Positions 1 to 6,194 are shown, counted from the first letter of the stretch. The stretch is DNA of 6,194 nucleotides from Desulfocapsa sp. (GCA_029942265.1 JAOZTO010000157.1:1-6194); one strand, 5' to 3'. Notes: generated by a model from the letters alone, not told the origin. Made by a program: numbers and translations.

Positions 1-2
1 TT

Positions 3-209
3 GACAATTCTGAAGAGTTTGGGCGAAAGGGCATTCTCGGACAGCCTCCTAGCACTCTACCTTTGTTCGATCCTGCTTGTTTACATATGAACCAATATAG
101 TTTACAAGCCAGATATGTACCAAAACAATCCTCCATTAACGCATGTCGGCGATGGAGGAATAACGTAAAAAGAATGGCTCAGCATAGCCCTGAACTAAGG
201 GTATGTTGA
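3..209 (+). CDS. Possible 3' end of an upstream reading frame (unidentified)
   Basis: A frame open from the left edge runs for 68 codons and stops at TGA 207-209. I do not recognise the product. It is polar and arginine-rich near its end (CRRWRNNVKRM), with no signal peptide, membrane segment or metal motif that I can see. An internal ATG lies at 87-89, with no clear ribosome-binding site before it. An open stretch of this length arises by chance fairly often when six frames are considered. The same bases also form stem-loops (77-205), so the frame may be fortuitous or the decayed remnant of a gene or mobile element. It ends 192 bases before nuoE and does not look like part of that operon. 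Confidence 0.22.
   Translation, partial: DNSEEFGRKGILGQPPSTLPLFDPACLHMNQYSLQARYVPKQSSINACRRWRNNVKRMAQHSPELRVC
77..128. repeat. Imperfect inverted repeat (stem-loop 1)
   Basis: TTGTT-TACATAT at 77-88 pairs with ATATGTA at 113-119 and, after a four-base bulge (120-123), with AACAA at 124-128. This gives 12 base pairs around a 24-base loop. The heptamer GTTTACA also occurs twice as a direct repeat (79-85 and 100-106). The second stem-loop begins at the very next base. The function is unknown. The stem is AT-rich, so chance occurrence is possible. Confidence 0.35.
129..159. repeat. Perfect 8-bp inverted repeat (stem-loop 2)
   Basis: TCCTCCAT (129-136) is the exact reverse complement of ATGGAGGA (152-159). 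Inside, CGC (140-142) can pair with GCG (149-151), leaving a TAA bulge and a six-base ATGTCG loop, so about 11 pairs form in total. No T-run follows on the + strand, so it is not a classical terminator in that direction. On the - strand a short T-rich stretch follows, but no - strand gene to its right needs one. It could be part of a structured RNA or the end of a degenerate mobile element. Confidence 0.45.
183..205. repeat. Bulged inverted repeat (stem-loop 3)
   Basis: CATA (183-186) and CCCT (188-191), separated by a single bulged G, pair with AGGG (198-201) and TATG (202-205) around the six-base loop GAACTA. No T-tract follows, so a terminator role is unlikely. It is the third stem-loop within about 130 bases upstream of the formate dehydrogenase promoter. 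The function is unknown. Confidence 0.35.
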
Positions 210-281
210 TAGTATGTCATATTTCATTGAATCATAGGGTGTTTTGATGAATTTGTCAATTGGTTGTATGAAAAAAAATAG

Positions 282-336
282 TATCGTCATTATTTGGTAG
301 TTATGTTGACGATAATAGAAAATTAGGGTATCGTTA
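282..336. promoter_or_regulatory. Cluster of three TATCGTYA boxes over the promoter (candidate operator)
   Basis: TATCGTCA at 282-289 is repeated exactly in inverted orientation at 307-314 (TGACGATA). It recurs in direct orientation with one change at 329-336 (TATCGTTA). The second copy overlaps the candidate -35 element and the third overlaps the candidate -10. A regulator bound to these boxes would therefore compete with RNA polymerase or contact it. The start-to-start distances are 25 and 22 bases. The inverted pair could instead form a weak hairpin with a 17-base loop, but it lies upstream of the inferred transcription start. The regulator cannot be named from the sequence. Confidence 0.4.
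306..334 (+). promoter_or_regulatory. Candidate sigma-70-type promoter for the formate dehydrogenase operon
   Basis: TTGACG at 306-311 matches five of six bases of the -35 consensus. TATCGT at 329-334 matches four of six bases of the -10 consensus. The spacer is the ideal 17 bases. Transcription would start near 341, giving a leader of about 60 bases before the ATG at 402. An eight-base A-tract (271-278) lies upstream. I found no good -24/-12 (sigma-54) element, although fdhF of E. coli uses one. This is a consensus match only, with no experimental support. Confidence 0.45.
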
Positions 337-401
337 GAATATAGTGATCAACTTTTTAAAAAGAAGGTTTGGGATTCTGAATTATAATTTTAGGAGAAGT
401 C

Positions 402-866
402 ATGGGAAAAGCGGTAGAACCATTGTTTTCACAATTTGAGCCCAAAAGAGAAAACATTATTCCGATCCTCCAGGTAGTTCAGGAGGAATATACTTATATT
501 CCCGAACAAATGATGGGGAAAATAGCTGATTTTATGCATATTCCGGAAAGTGATATTTACGGGGTTGCAACTTTTTATGCCCAATTTCGATTTGAACCTA
601 CCGGAGATAATATTCTTTCTGTTTGCCGAGGAACTGCCTGCCATGTACGAGGTGCACCGGGTATTTTTGATGAAGTTACAGACCTTTTGAACCTTGAGAG
701 TGAAGGAACAACAGCAGATGGCAAGTATACAGTAGAAACAGTTGCCTGTATTGGTTGTTGTGCTTTGGCTCCAGTGATGACCATTAACGAAGAAGTTCAT
801 GGCAATTTAACAAAAAAGGATGTCAGAAATCTTCTTGAAGGAAAGGAGAAGCTGAATGAAAAATGA
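402..866 (+). CDS. nuoE: NuoE/HndA-like [2Fe-2S] subunit of NAD-linked formate dehydrogenase
   Basis: This 154-residue protein has the thioredoxin-like [2Fe-2S] ferredoxin fold of the 24-kDa complex I subunit family (NuoE, HndA, HydC). The four cluster ligands are Cys75, Cys80, Cys116 and Cys120, in the family pattern CxxxxC...CxxxC. An N-terminal helical region precedes the family motif YGVATFYAQF at 53-62. In this family the subunit sits beside NuoF and takes part in electron transfer near the FMN. The length is normal, and there is no signal peptide or membrane segment, so it should be cytoplasmic. The start at 402 is supported by AGGAG at 392-396, five bases upstream, and by a stop in the same frame at 378-380. 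Its last 11 bases overlap the next gene, which suggests translational coupling. The direct neighbour fdhA assigns it to formate dehydrogenase and not to respiratory complex I. Confidence 0.93.
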   Translation: MGKAVEPLFSQFEPKRENIIPILQVVQEEYTYIPEQMMGKIADFMHIPESDIYGVATFYAQFRFEPTGDNILSVCRGTACHVRGAPGIFDEVTDLLNLESEGTTADGKYTVETVACIGCCALAPVMTINEEVHGNLTKKDVRNLLEGKEKLNEK

Positions 867-2685
867 AAACCGGACGATTTTAATCTGTCGAGGTACTGGT
901 TGTGAGTCTTCTAAATCAGCTCAAATCCAGGAAGTTTTAACGGAAGAGTTGGAAGGAACCGATGTCGAAGTAAAATTTACTGGATGTCATGGAATGTGTC
1001 AGCAAGGTCCCATTGTGGTTGTTGAGCCAGAAGATATTTTTTATTCCAATGTGAAACTGACAGATGTCTCCCCAATTGTGGAATCGCACATTAAAAAGGG
1101 AGAAATAGTAAAAGATTTAGTCTATCAAGACCCGTCAACAAAAGAAAGAATACCCACCTATCACGACATCCCGTTTTACAAACGGCAAAAACAACTCGTT
1201 TTAAGAAATTGCGGTCAGATTAATCCTGAAGATATTGAGGATTCTCTGAAAGCTGACATTTATAAAGGATTGGAAAAAGCACTTACGATGTCTCCCATGG
1301 AGATCGTAACTGAAATAAAAGAATCTGGTCTACGAGGAAGGGGAGGCGGCGGATTTTCAACTGGTATGAAATGGCAGTTTTGTCAGGCCGCTGAGGGGGA
1401 TATTAAGTATGTTCTCTGCAACGCTGATGAAGGCGATCCGGGAGCTTTTATGGATCGTTCTGTCTTGGAGGGTGATCCCCATTCCGTCCTTGAGGGCATG
1501 ATTATTGCTGGATACGCTATTGGCGCTAAAAAGGGCTATATTTACTGCCGTGCAGAGTATCCCCTGGCAATAAAACGCCTACAGCTTGCCATTGACCAGG
1601 CCAGAGAACATGGTTTCCTTGGTACAGACATTCTGGGCAGTGGATATTCCCTTGATATTGAAATTTTTCTTGGTGCCGGGGCATTCGTTTGTGGTGAAGA
1701 GACTGCTCTCATGACCTCAATTGAGGGAAATCGGGGGATGCCAAGATCAAGGCCACCTTATCCGGCCAATGAAGGATTAAACGGAAAGCCTACTCTGCTA
1801 AACAATGTAAAAACGTACACAAATATCCCGATTATTATCAAAAACGGTTCGGCATGGTTTGCTGGCATCGGTACGGATAGCAGTAAAGGAACAGCAGTTT
1901 TTGCCTTGACCGGAAAAATTGCAAATAGTGGTTTGGTCGAGGTTCCCATGGGAGTAACGCTGAGGGAAATCATTTACGATATTGGTGGTGGTGTTCTGAA
2001 TGGGAAAAAATTTAAAGCGGTTCAAACAGGAGGGCCTTCTGGTGGTTGTTTGCCGGAATCTTTTCTGGATACTCCAGTAGATTACGACTCATTGATTGAG
2101 GCGGGATCGATGATGGGTTCTGGGGGAATGGTGGTTCTGGATGAAGATACATGCATGGTGGATGTTGCCCGTTATTTCCTGGATTTCACAGAAATGGAAT
2201 CTTGTGGAAAGTGTGTTCCCTGTCGATTGGGAACTAAACAATTACTTTCCATTCTTGAGGATATTGTCGAAGGTCGGGGAAAACCTGGAGACATTGAAAG
2301 ACTAGAGGAATTGTCCCATGGAATAAAGCTTGGATCTTTATGTGGACTAGGACAAACTGCCCCCAATCCTGTACTGACAACGATTCGCTATTTTCGTGAT
2401 GAATACGAAGCACATATTAACGATAACTCTTGTCCTGCGAAACAGTGCAAAGCTTTTATCGCTTATTACATTGAGGAATCATGTGTAGGGTGTGGCTTAT
2501 GTTTACGAAACTGTCCTGTTGGAGCCATTACTGGGAAACCGAGAAAAATTCACACAATTGATCAGGATCTTTGCGTCAAATGTGGTGTTTGTCATGAGGT
2601 TTGCCCACCAAAGGTTTTCTCAATAGAAATTCGAACAGGTGAGAAAAAAACAGAAGCTTTTAAGATACCAGTAAACGATTGTTGA
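856..2685 (+). CDS. nuoF: NuoF/HndC-like FMN- and NAD(H)-binding subunit of formate dehydrogenase
   Basis: This is the 609-residue flavin subunit that exchanges electrons between NAD(H) and the Fe-S chain. The N-terminal thioredoxin-like [2Fe-2S] domain (about 1-90) has Cys11, Cys16, Cys44 and Cys48. The NuoF core follows, with the glycine-rich FMN/NADH region GLRGRGGGGFSTG at 158-170 and the conserved GAGAFVCGEETAL at 273-285. The N3-type [4Fe-4S] ligands are Cys450, Cys453, Cys456 and Cys496. The C-terminus adds two [4Fe-4S] ferredoxin motifs (Cys543/546/549/553 and Cys573/576/579/583), after a conserved CPAKQC at 526-531. Complex I NuoF lacks these N- and C-terminal additions. They are typical of bifurcating [FeFe]-hydrogenase and FDH flavin subunits (HndC, HydB, HylB), and the C-terminal clusters are the likely ferredoxin entry point. 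The start is supported by AAGGAG at 843-848. NAD rather than NADP is inferred from the family. Confidence 0.94.
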   Translation: MKNENRTILICRGTGCESSKSAQIQEVLTEELEGTDVEVKFTGCHGMCQQGPIVVVEPEDIFYSNVKLTDVSPIVESHIKKGEIVKDLVYQDPSTKERIPTYHDIPFYKRQKQLVLRNCGQINPEDIEDSLKADIYKGLEKALTMSPMEIVTEIKESGLRGRGGGGFSTGMKWQFCQAAEGDIKYVLCNADEGDPGAFMDRSVLEGDPHSVLEGMIIAGYAIGAKKGYIYCRAEYPLAIKRLQLAIDQAREHGFLGTDILGSGYSLDIEIFLGAGAFVCGEETALMTSIEGNRGMPRSRPPYPANEGLNGKPTLLNNVKTYTNIPIIIKNGSAWFAGIGTDSSKGTAVFALTGKIANSGLVEVPMGVTLREIIYDIGGGVLNGKKFKAVQTGGPSGGCLPESFLDTPVDYDSLIEAGSMMGSGGMVVLDEDTCMVDVARYFLDFTEMESCGKCVPCRLGTKQLLSILEDIVEGRGKPGDIERLEELSHGIKLGSLCGLGQTAPNPVLTTIRYFRDEYEAHINDNSCPAKQCKAFIAYYIEESCVGCGLCLRNCPVGAITGKPRKIHTIDQDLCVKCGVCHEVCPPKVFSIEIRTGEKKTEAFKIPVNDC

Positions 2686-2697
2686 TGGAGAATTTTT

Positions 2698-5370
2698 ATG
2701 GCTGAACATTTTAAACTTACAATTGATGGACAAACTGTTGTAGCAGAAGAGGGAATGACAATCCTGGACGCTGCACTAGCAAGTAATATATATATTCCTC
2801 ATCTGTGTAACCATCCAGACTTAACCCCCGTGGGCGCGTGTAGAATGTGTGGTGTCGAGGTTGATGGTGGGCGAATGGTTATGTCTTGTATGACACCAGC
2901 AAAAGCAAATATTGATGTGGTTACAGATAGTCCGGATATAGAAAAATCTCGTAAAGTCACCATGAAATTGATGATCATGGATCACAACATGGATTGTCTG
3001 GCGTGTGAGGCAGCAGAAAAGTGTGATTTACTCCGAGTTGCGTCTTATCTTGGGATTCAGCCGGATCAGCTGGAAAACATGCGGCCATTAGGAAGAGATC
3101 TTCCCCTTGACACCTCAAATCCATTTTTCCAGTTTGATGCCAACAAATGTATCCTGTGCGGTATCTGTGTGCGTACCTGTGAGGAAATAGTTGGGCTGAG
3201 TGCTCTGGGATACATTAATAGGGGATTTAAAACGGTAGTTGGTACCTTTGGAAATAAAGGTTTTGTAGACTCTGTATGTGAATCTTGTGGTGAATGTGTT
3301 GTGCGGTGTCCTGTGGGGGCACTTGTTCCAAAGAAACCTGGCATAGCGACAAGGGAAGTGCGGACAATATGTGCCTACTGCGGCGTGGGCTGTGGTATGT
3401 ATGTGGGCGTCAAAGGAGATCAAATTGTCAGTGTCAGGGGAGATCGGGAAAGTCCTGTGAACCTGGGAAGCCTCTGCGTGAAGGGACGTTATGGGTTTAA
3501 TTATATCAATCATCCAGATCGCTTGACGTCTCCGTTGATTAAAAAAGATGGCGAGTTTGTTAAAGCCTCCTGGGATGAAGCTCTGGCGTTAATAGCAAGT
3601 AAGTTTAAAGAGAGTAAGGGAAACAAATTTGCTGCGCTTACATCAGCAAAATGTACCAACGAGGATAATTATCTTGTTCAGAAATTTACTCGTCTGGTAA
3701 TGGAGACAAATACGATTGATCATTGCGCCAGGCTCTGACACGCTCCTTCTGTGGCCGGTCTGGTCACAACATTTGGTTCTGGTGCAATGACTAACTCTAT
3801 CGAAGAAATTGATAATGCTGGCACTATAATGGTGATTGGTGCCAACGTGACTGTTGCGCACCCAGTGATCAGTCATCGAATAAGAAGAGCTGCCCAAAAT
3901 GGCGCTACTCTTATAGTTATCAATCCAAAAGAAATTGACCTTGTCCGGGCGGCAGATCATTTTATCCAACCAGCATCCGGTTCGGATACAGTACTGCTAA
4001 TGGGAATGGCTCGGTATATCGTTGACAATGATTTACACGATAAGGAGTTCATTGCTGAATACACAGAAGATTTTGAGGATTTCAGGAAATCTCTGGAATT
4101 GTTCACACCTGAATTTGTAGAAAAGATAGCAGGAGTCCCTTGGGATCAAATAGCTCGTGTGGCACATATTTATGCAACCGGGAAACCATCTTCTATCTAT
4201 TATGCAATGGGGATAGCCCAGCATTCTCATGGCACAGATAATGTAATGGCTATAGCAAATCTGGCTATGCTGACAGGTTCGGTCGGTAAATTGTCAACAG
4301 GTGTAAATCCATTGCGGGGACAGAATAATGTCCAGGGAGCTTGTGATCTTGGTGGTCTGCCTAATGTGTATCCAGGTAGTCAAATGGTAAATGATGTGGT
4401 CATACAGGAAAAATTTGAAAAAGCATGGGGGGGGGAATTGTCCGGAGAATTGGGATTAACCCACACAGAAATTTTTGATGAAATCCTTTCAGGAACCATT
4501 AAATCTCTTTATCTGGTGGGAGAAAATCCGGTGCTTACGGAGGCTAATTCCAAGCATGCTCGGAAGGCACTTGAAGAAATAGATTTTCTGGTCAGCCAGG
4601 ATATATTTCTCTCTGAAAGTGGGAAGTATGCAGATGTTATTCTTCCAGCCGCAACTTTTGCTGAAAAGGATGGTACATTTACCAACACGGAGCGCCGGGT
4701 GCAGCGAGTAAGGCAGGTAATCCCTCCTAGAGGAGATTCAAAACCTGATTGGTGGATTACGTCTCAAATTGCCCAAGCGATGGGGAAAAATGGTTTTGAA
4801 TATCAGGATTCCAGTGAAATTATGGATGAAATAAATTCTGTAACACCAATTTATGCAGGTATTACTTATCAACGCATTGAAAAAACAGGGTTACAATGGC
4901 CCTGCCTCGATGAAAATGATCCGGGAACAAAATTTTTACACAAAGATGGCTTTGCACGGGGAAAGGGACGTTTTGTACCTTTGGAATTTACAGCATCTAC
5001 TGAAACTACTGATGAAAAATTCCCCTTGATTTTGACCACCGACCGAAGTTTGTATCACTTTCATTCCGGTACCATGACACGAAGAGTGGGTGGGTTGGAG
5101 AAGCTCGACGGTGAAGAATTTGTCAAAATTAATCCAATTGATGCCAAGGAGTTTGGTATTGAAGATGGCAATTGGGTTGAAGTCTCTTCACAGCGAGGAA
5201 CTGTCAAGGTTCGTGCCAAACTAACAGATATTTGCCGACCTGGAATGTGCTCAATGACCTTTCATTTTTTTGAAAGTCCGACCAATGAGATAACAAATCC
5301 GACATTGGATCCTGTGGCGAAAACTCCAGAAACTAAAGTCACAGCGGTGAATATAATAAAATGCAAGTAA
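2698..5370 (+). CDS. fdhA: Formate dehydrogenase catalytic subunit FdhA, selenoprotein (TGA at 3736-3738 read as Sec347)
   Basis: This 890-residue Mo- or W-bis-PGD enzyme interconverts formate and CO2. From the N-terminus it has a plant-type [2Fe-2S] domain (Cys37, 48, 51, 64); a NuoG-like His-Cys [4Fe-4S] site (His96, Cys100, 103, 109); two ferredoxin [4Fe-4S] motifs (Cys151/154/157/161 and Cys194/197/200/204); and the FDH [4Fe-4S] site (Cys225, 228, 232, 260) with Lys262 in CVKGRYG. The catalytic residue is Sec347, followed by the conserved His348. The catalytic core includes QNNVQGACD at 542-550. The C-terminal pterin dinucleotide-binding domain starts near 775 and contains TTDRSLYHFHSGTMTRR. 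The length matches the roughly 890-residue Sec-FdhA of Moorella-type enzymes. An ordinary gene caller would split it at the TGA into 346- and 539-residue pieces. GGAG at 2687-2690 supports the start, and the gap after nuoF is 12 bases. No Tat signal is present, so it is cytoplasmic. Mo versus W cannot be decided. Confidence 0.96.
3736..3738 (+). other. fdhA: UGA codon recoded as selenocysteine (Sec347 of FdhA)
   Basis: The TGA lies in the context CARL-U-HAPSVAGL, the active-site signature of formate dehydrogenases. The reading frame continues uninterrupted with FDH sequence on both sides, and a SECIS-like hairpin follows at the right distance. Cysteine homologues would have TGC or TGT here. 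Reading it needs SelA/SelB/SelC/SelD, none of which is in this window. Confidence 0.96.
3736..3784 (+). promoter_or_regulatory. Bacterial SECIS element within fdhA
   Basis: GTGGCC (3751-3756) pairs with GGTCAC (3762-3767) as six pairs including one G-U, closing the five-base loop GGTCT (3757-3761). The apical stem begins 12 bases after the TGA. The E. coli fdhF SECIS also carries a GGUCU loop at a similar distance, where the GU contacts the SelB winged-helix domain. A lower stem may close through CAC (3739-3741) with GTG (3782-3784), but this outer pairing is less certain. Confidence 0.85.
4427..4435 (+). repeat. G9 homopolymer inside fdhA
   Basis: Nine consecutive G residues encode the end of Trp and two Gly residues in the segment KAWGGELSG. 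The frame is intact through the tract, and the flanking protein matches the FDH family. Such runs are prone to polymerase slippage and to sequencing error. Confidence 0.9.
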
Positions 5371-5390
5371 ATGTAATTGCAGCTTTTTTT
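5358..5390 (+). terminator. Weak hairpin plus T-run between fdhA and the NfnA-like gene
   Basis: TGCAA (5362-5366) pairs with TTGCA (5377-5381) around a ten-base loop that contains the fdhA stop codon. GC and then seven T residues (5384-5390) follow. The flanking AAAA (5358-5361) could add pairs with the T-run across the GC bulge. The stem is short and AT-rich, so at most it would be a leaky terminator or attenuator within the operon, or a processing site. It could also be chance. Confidence 0.25.
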
Positions 5391-5406
5391 AACACATGGA
5401 GGAAAT

Positions 5407-6194
5407 ATGTTTAAAATTGTCAAACGTGAAGAAATGGCAGGTGGCACTGTGATTCTCAATGAAATAGATGCGCCTCTTATCGCCAAAAAAGCCAAACCAG
5501 GTCAATTTGTTATCCTTAAAGCTAACGAAACCGGAGAAAGAATTCCTCTCACCATGGCATATTCTGATGCCGCTAAAGGCACCATAACCATAATCTATAT
5601 GGTTGTTGGTAAGTCAACGGCATTATTCAAAGATCTTGATGTCGGAGATGCTTTCCAAGATGTCATAGGGCCACTGGGCAAAGCAACTCATCTTGAGAAA
5701 GTTGGTAACGTCGTCTGTGTTGGCGGTGGAACAGGTGTGGCGGTTCTTTACCCTATAACTAAGGGGCTCAAAGATATCGGCAACAATGTCACTTGTATTA
5801 TAGGAGCACGCAACAAAGATCTTCTAATTCTAGAGGATTTTATGGATAAAGCTTCCCATGATCTCAGACTTTGTACTGATGATGGTTCCAGCGGTCATCA
5901 TGGTTTTGTAACAGACGTTCTAAAAGATATTCTTGATGAAGGAAACACGAACCTTGTTGTAGCCATTGGCCCAGTTCCAATGATGAAGGCGGTCAGTAAC
6001 CTTACAGAAAAATATAATGTCGAAACCATGGTTAGCCTCAACCCTATTATGGTCGATGGCACTGGAATGTGTGGTGGTTGTCGTGTAACTGTTGGCGGTG
6101 AAACCAAATTTGCCTGTGTAGATGGTCCTGAATTTGATGGGCATAAAGTCGATTACGATGAATTATCACTACGGTTACGAGCTTATCAGGAAGA
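5407..6194 (+). CDS. nfnA: NfnA/SudB-like ferredoxin:NADP+ oxidoreductase FAD/[2Fe-2S] subunit (3' truncated by window)
   Basis: The first 262 residues are present, and the frame is still open at the right edge. Family members are only slightly longer, so little is missing. The FAD-binding beta-barrel (about 1-97) contains RIPLTMA at 45-51. The nucleotide-binding domain contains VGGGTGVAVLYPI at 105-117, and AIGPVPMMKAV lies at 186-196. The C-terminal [2Fe-2S] motif has Asp217, Cys222, Cys225 and Cys237. An Asp-plus-three-Cys site has been reported for Nfn. In NfnAB this small subunit binds FAD and NAD(H) and works with a GltD-like NfnB that carries out NADP(H)/ferredoxin bifurcation. nfnB is therefore predicted just beyond the window. 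SudB of sulfide dehydrogenase and PyrK of dihydroorotate dehydrogenase are close relatives and remain alternatives. GGAGG at 5398-5402 supports the start, 36 bases after fdhA. Its leucine codons differ from those of fdhA. Confidence 0.85.
   Translation, partial: MFKIVKREEMAGGTVILNEIDAPLIAKKAKPGQFVILKANETGERIPLTMAYSDAAKGTITIIYMVVGKSTALFKDLDVGDAFQDVIGPLGKATHLEKVGNVVCVGGGTGVAVLYPITKGLKDIGNNVTCIIGARNKDLLILEDFMDKASHDLRLCTDDGSSGHHGFVTDVLKDILDEGNTNLVVAIGPVPMMKAVSNLTEKYNVETMVSLNPIMVDGTGMCGGCRVTVGGETKFACVDGPEFDGHKVDYDELSLRLRAYQE

Noticed and set aside
176..188. Sigma-54 -24/-12 promoter around TGGCTC...GC
   Set aside because: The GG and GC are separated by nine bases instead of the strict ten, and the site lies more than 200 bases from nuoE.
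244..259. FNR-like palindrome TTGAT...GTCAA
   Set aside because: The half-sites are spaced two bases too far apart for an FNR/CRP-type box, and one half-site is imperfect.
247..300. 17-codon leader peptide (ATG 247 to TAG 298-300)
   Set aside because: There is no ribosome-binding site and no codon bias towards a regulatory amino acid. It lies upstream of the predicted transcription start.
330..343. ModE-type molybdate operator half-site
   Set aside because: ATCGTTAGAATATA only loosely resembles the ATCG-TATATA half-site, needs an insertion, and has no matching partner arm.
1..401. tRNA, rRNA, CRISPR array or a known molybdenum-cofactor riboswitch
   Set aside because: I found no cloverleaf, no regularly spaced repeats and no recognisable Moco-riboswitch core in the leader region.
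402..2685. Respiratory complex I (nuo) or [FeFe]-hydrogenase operon
   Set aside because: No membrane Nuo subunits and no H-cluster motifs are present. The third gene is a formate dehydrogenase.
3294..3500. A 68-codon + strand frame offset inside fdhA
   Set aside because: Its cysteine-rich look comes from out-of-frame reading of the FdhA ferredoxin and FDH cluster motifs.
3115..3513. A 132-codon open frame on the - strand
   Set aside because: It lies opposite a confidently assigned part of fdhA, has no ribosome-binding site context and resembles no family I know. The other antisense frames opposite the operon were rejected for the same reason.
3736..3738. Nonsense mutation or pseudogenisation of fdhA
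   Set aside because: The stop is TGA at the exact catalytic Sec position of the FDH family, with a SECIS hairpin after it and an intact frame to 5370.
3751..5370. Separate gene starting at GTG 3751
   Set aside because: This GTG has no ribosome-binding site, lies within the SECIS stem, and encodes Val352 of the continuous FdhA.

Overview
The window carries most of one operon on the + strand. It encodes a selenocysteine-containing, NAD-linked formate dehydrogenase of the multi-subunit, putatively electron-bifurcating type, followed by the start of an NfnA-type flavoprotein. The gene set points to a strict anaerobe that handles formate/CO2 together with ferredoxin and pyridine nucleotides: an acetogen, a syntroph or a sulfate reducer. 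The moderately AT-rich DNA and the pairing of a Sec-FDH with Nfn-like genes would suit a Desulfobacterota (Desulfobacteraceae-like) or clostridial host. I cannot settle the taxon from this window.

Positions 1-401 hold no convincing complete gene. A reading frame open from the left edge stops at 207-209 and may be the tail of an upstream gene. Positions 77-205 contain three stem-loops in a row. Closer to the operon, a sigma-70-like promoter (TTGACG-N17-TATCGT, 306-334) lies among three copies of the octamer TATCGTYA, in an arrangement that looks like an operator.

Positions 402-5370 hold three tightly packed genes. The first is a NuoE/HndA-like [2Fe-2S] subunit (402-866). The second is a NuoF/HndC-like FMN- and NAD(H)-binding subunit with extra ferredoxin domains (856-2685, overlapping the first by 11 bases). 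The third is the catalytic molybdenum/tungsten subunit FdhA (2698-5370). FdhA is interrupted by an in-frame TGA at 3736-3738, in the context CARL-U-HAPS. A bacterial SECIS hairpin with a GGTCT loop follows it, so this is one 890-residue selenoprotein and not two broken genes. The ligand motifs predict ten Fe-S clusters, FMN and a Mo/W-bis-pyranopterin centre. These would connect formate/CO2 to NAD(H) and probably ferredoxin.

Positions 5407-6194 hold a 5'-complete NfnA/SudB-like FAD and [2Fe-2S] subunit that runs off the right edge. It lies 36 bases after fdhA, which suggests that NADP(H)/NAD(H)/ferredoxin transhydrogenation is genetically linked to formate metabolism. Its leucine codon choice differs visibly from that of fdhA.
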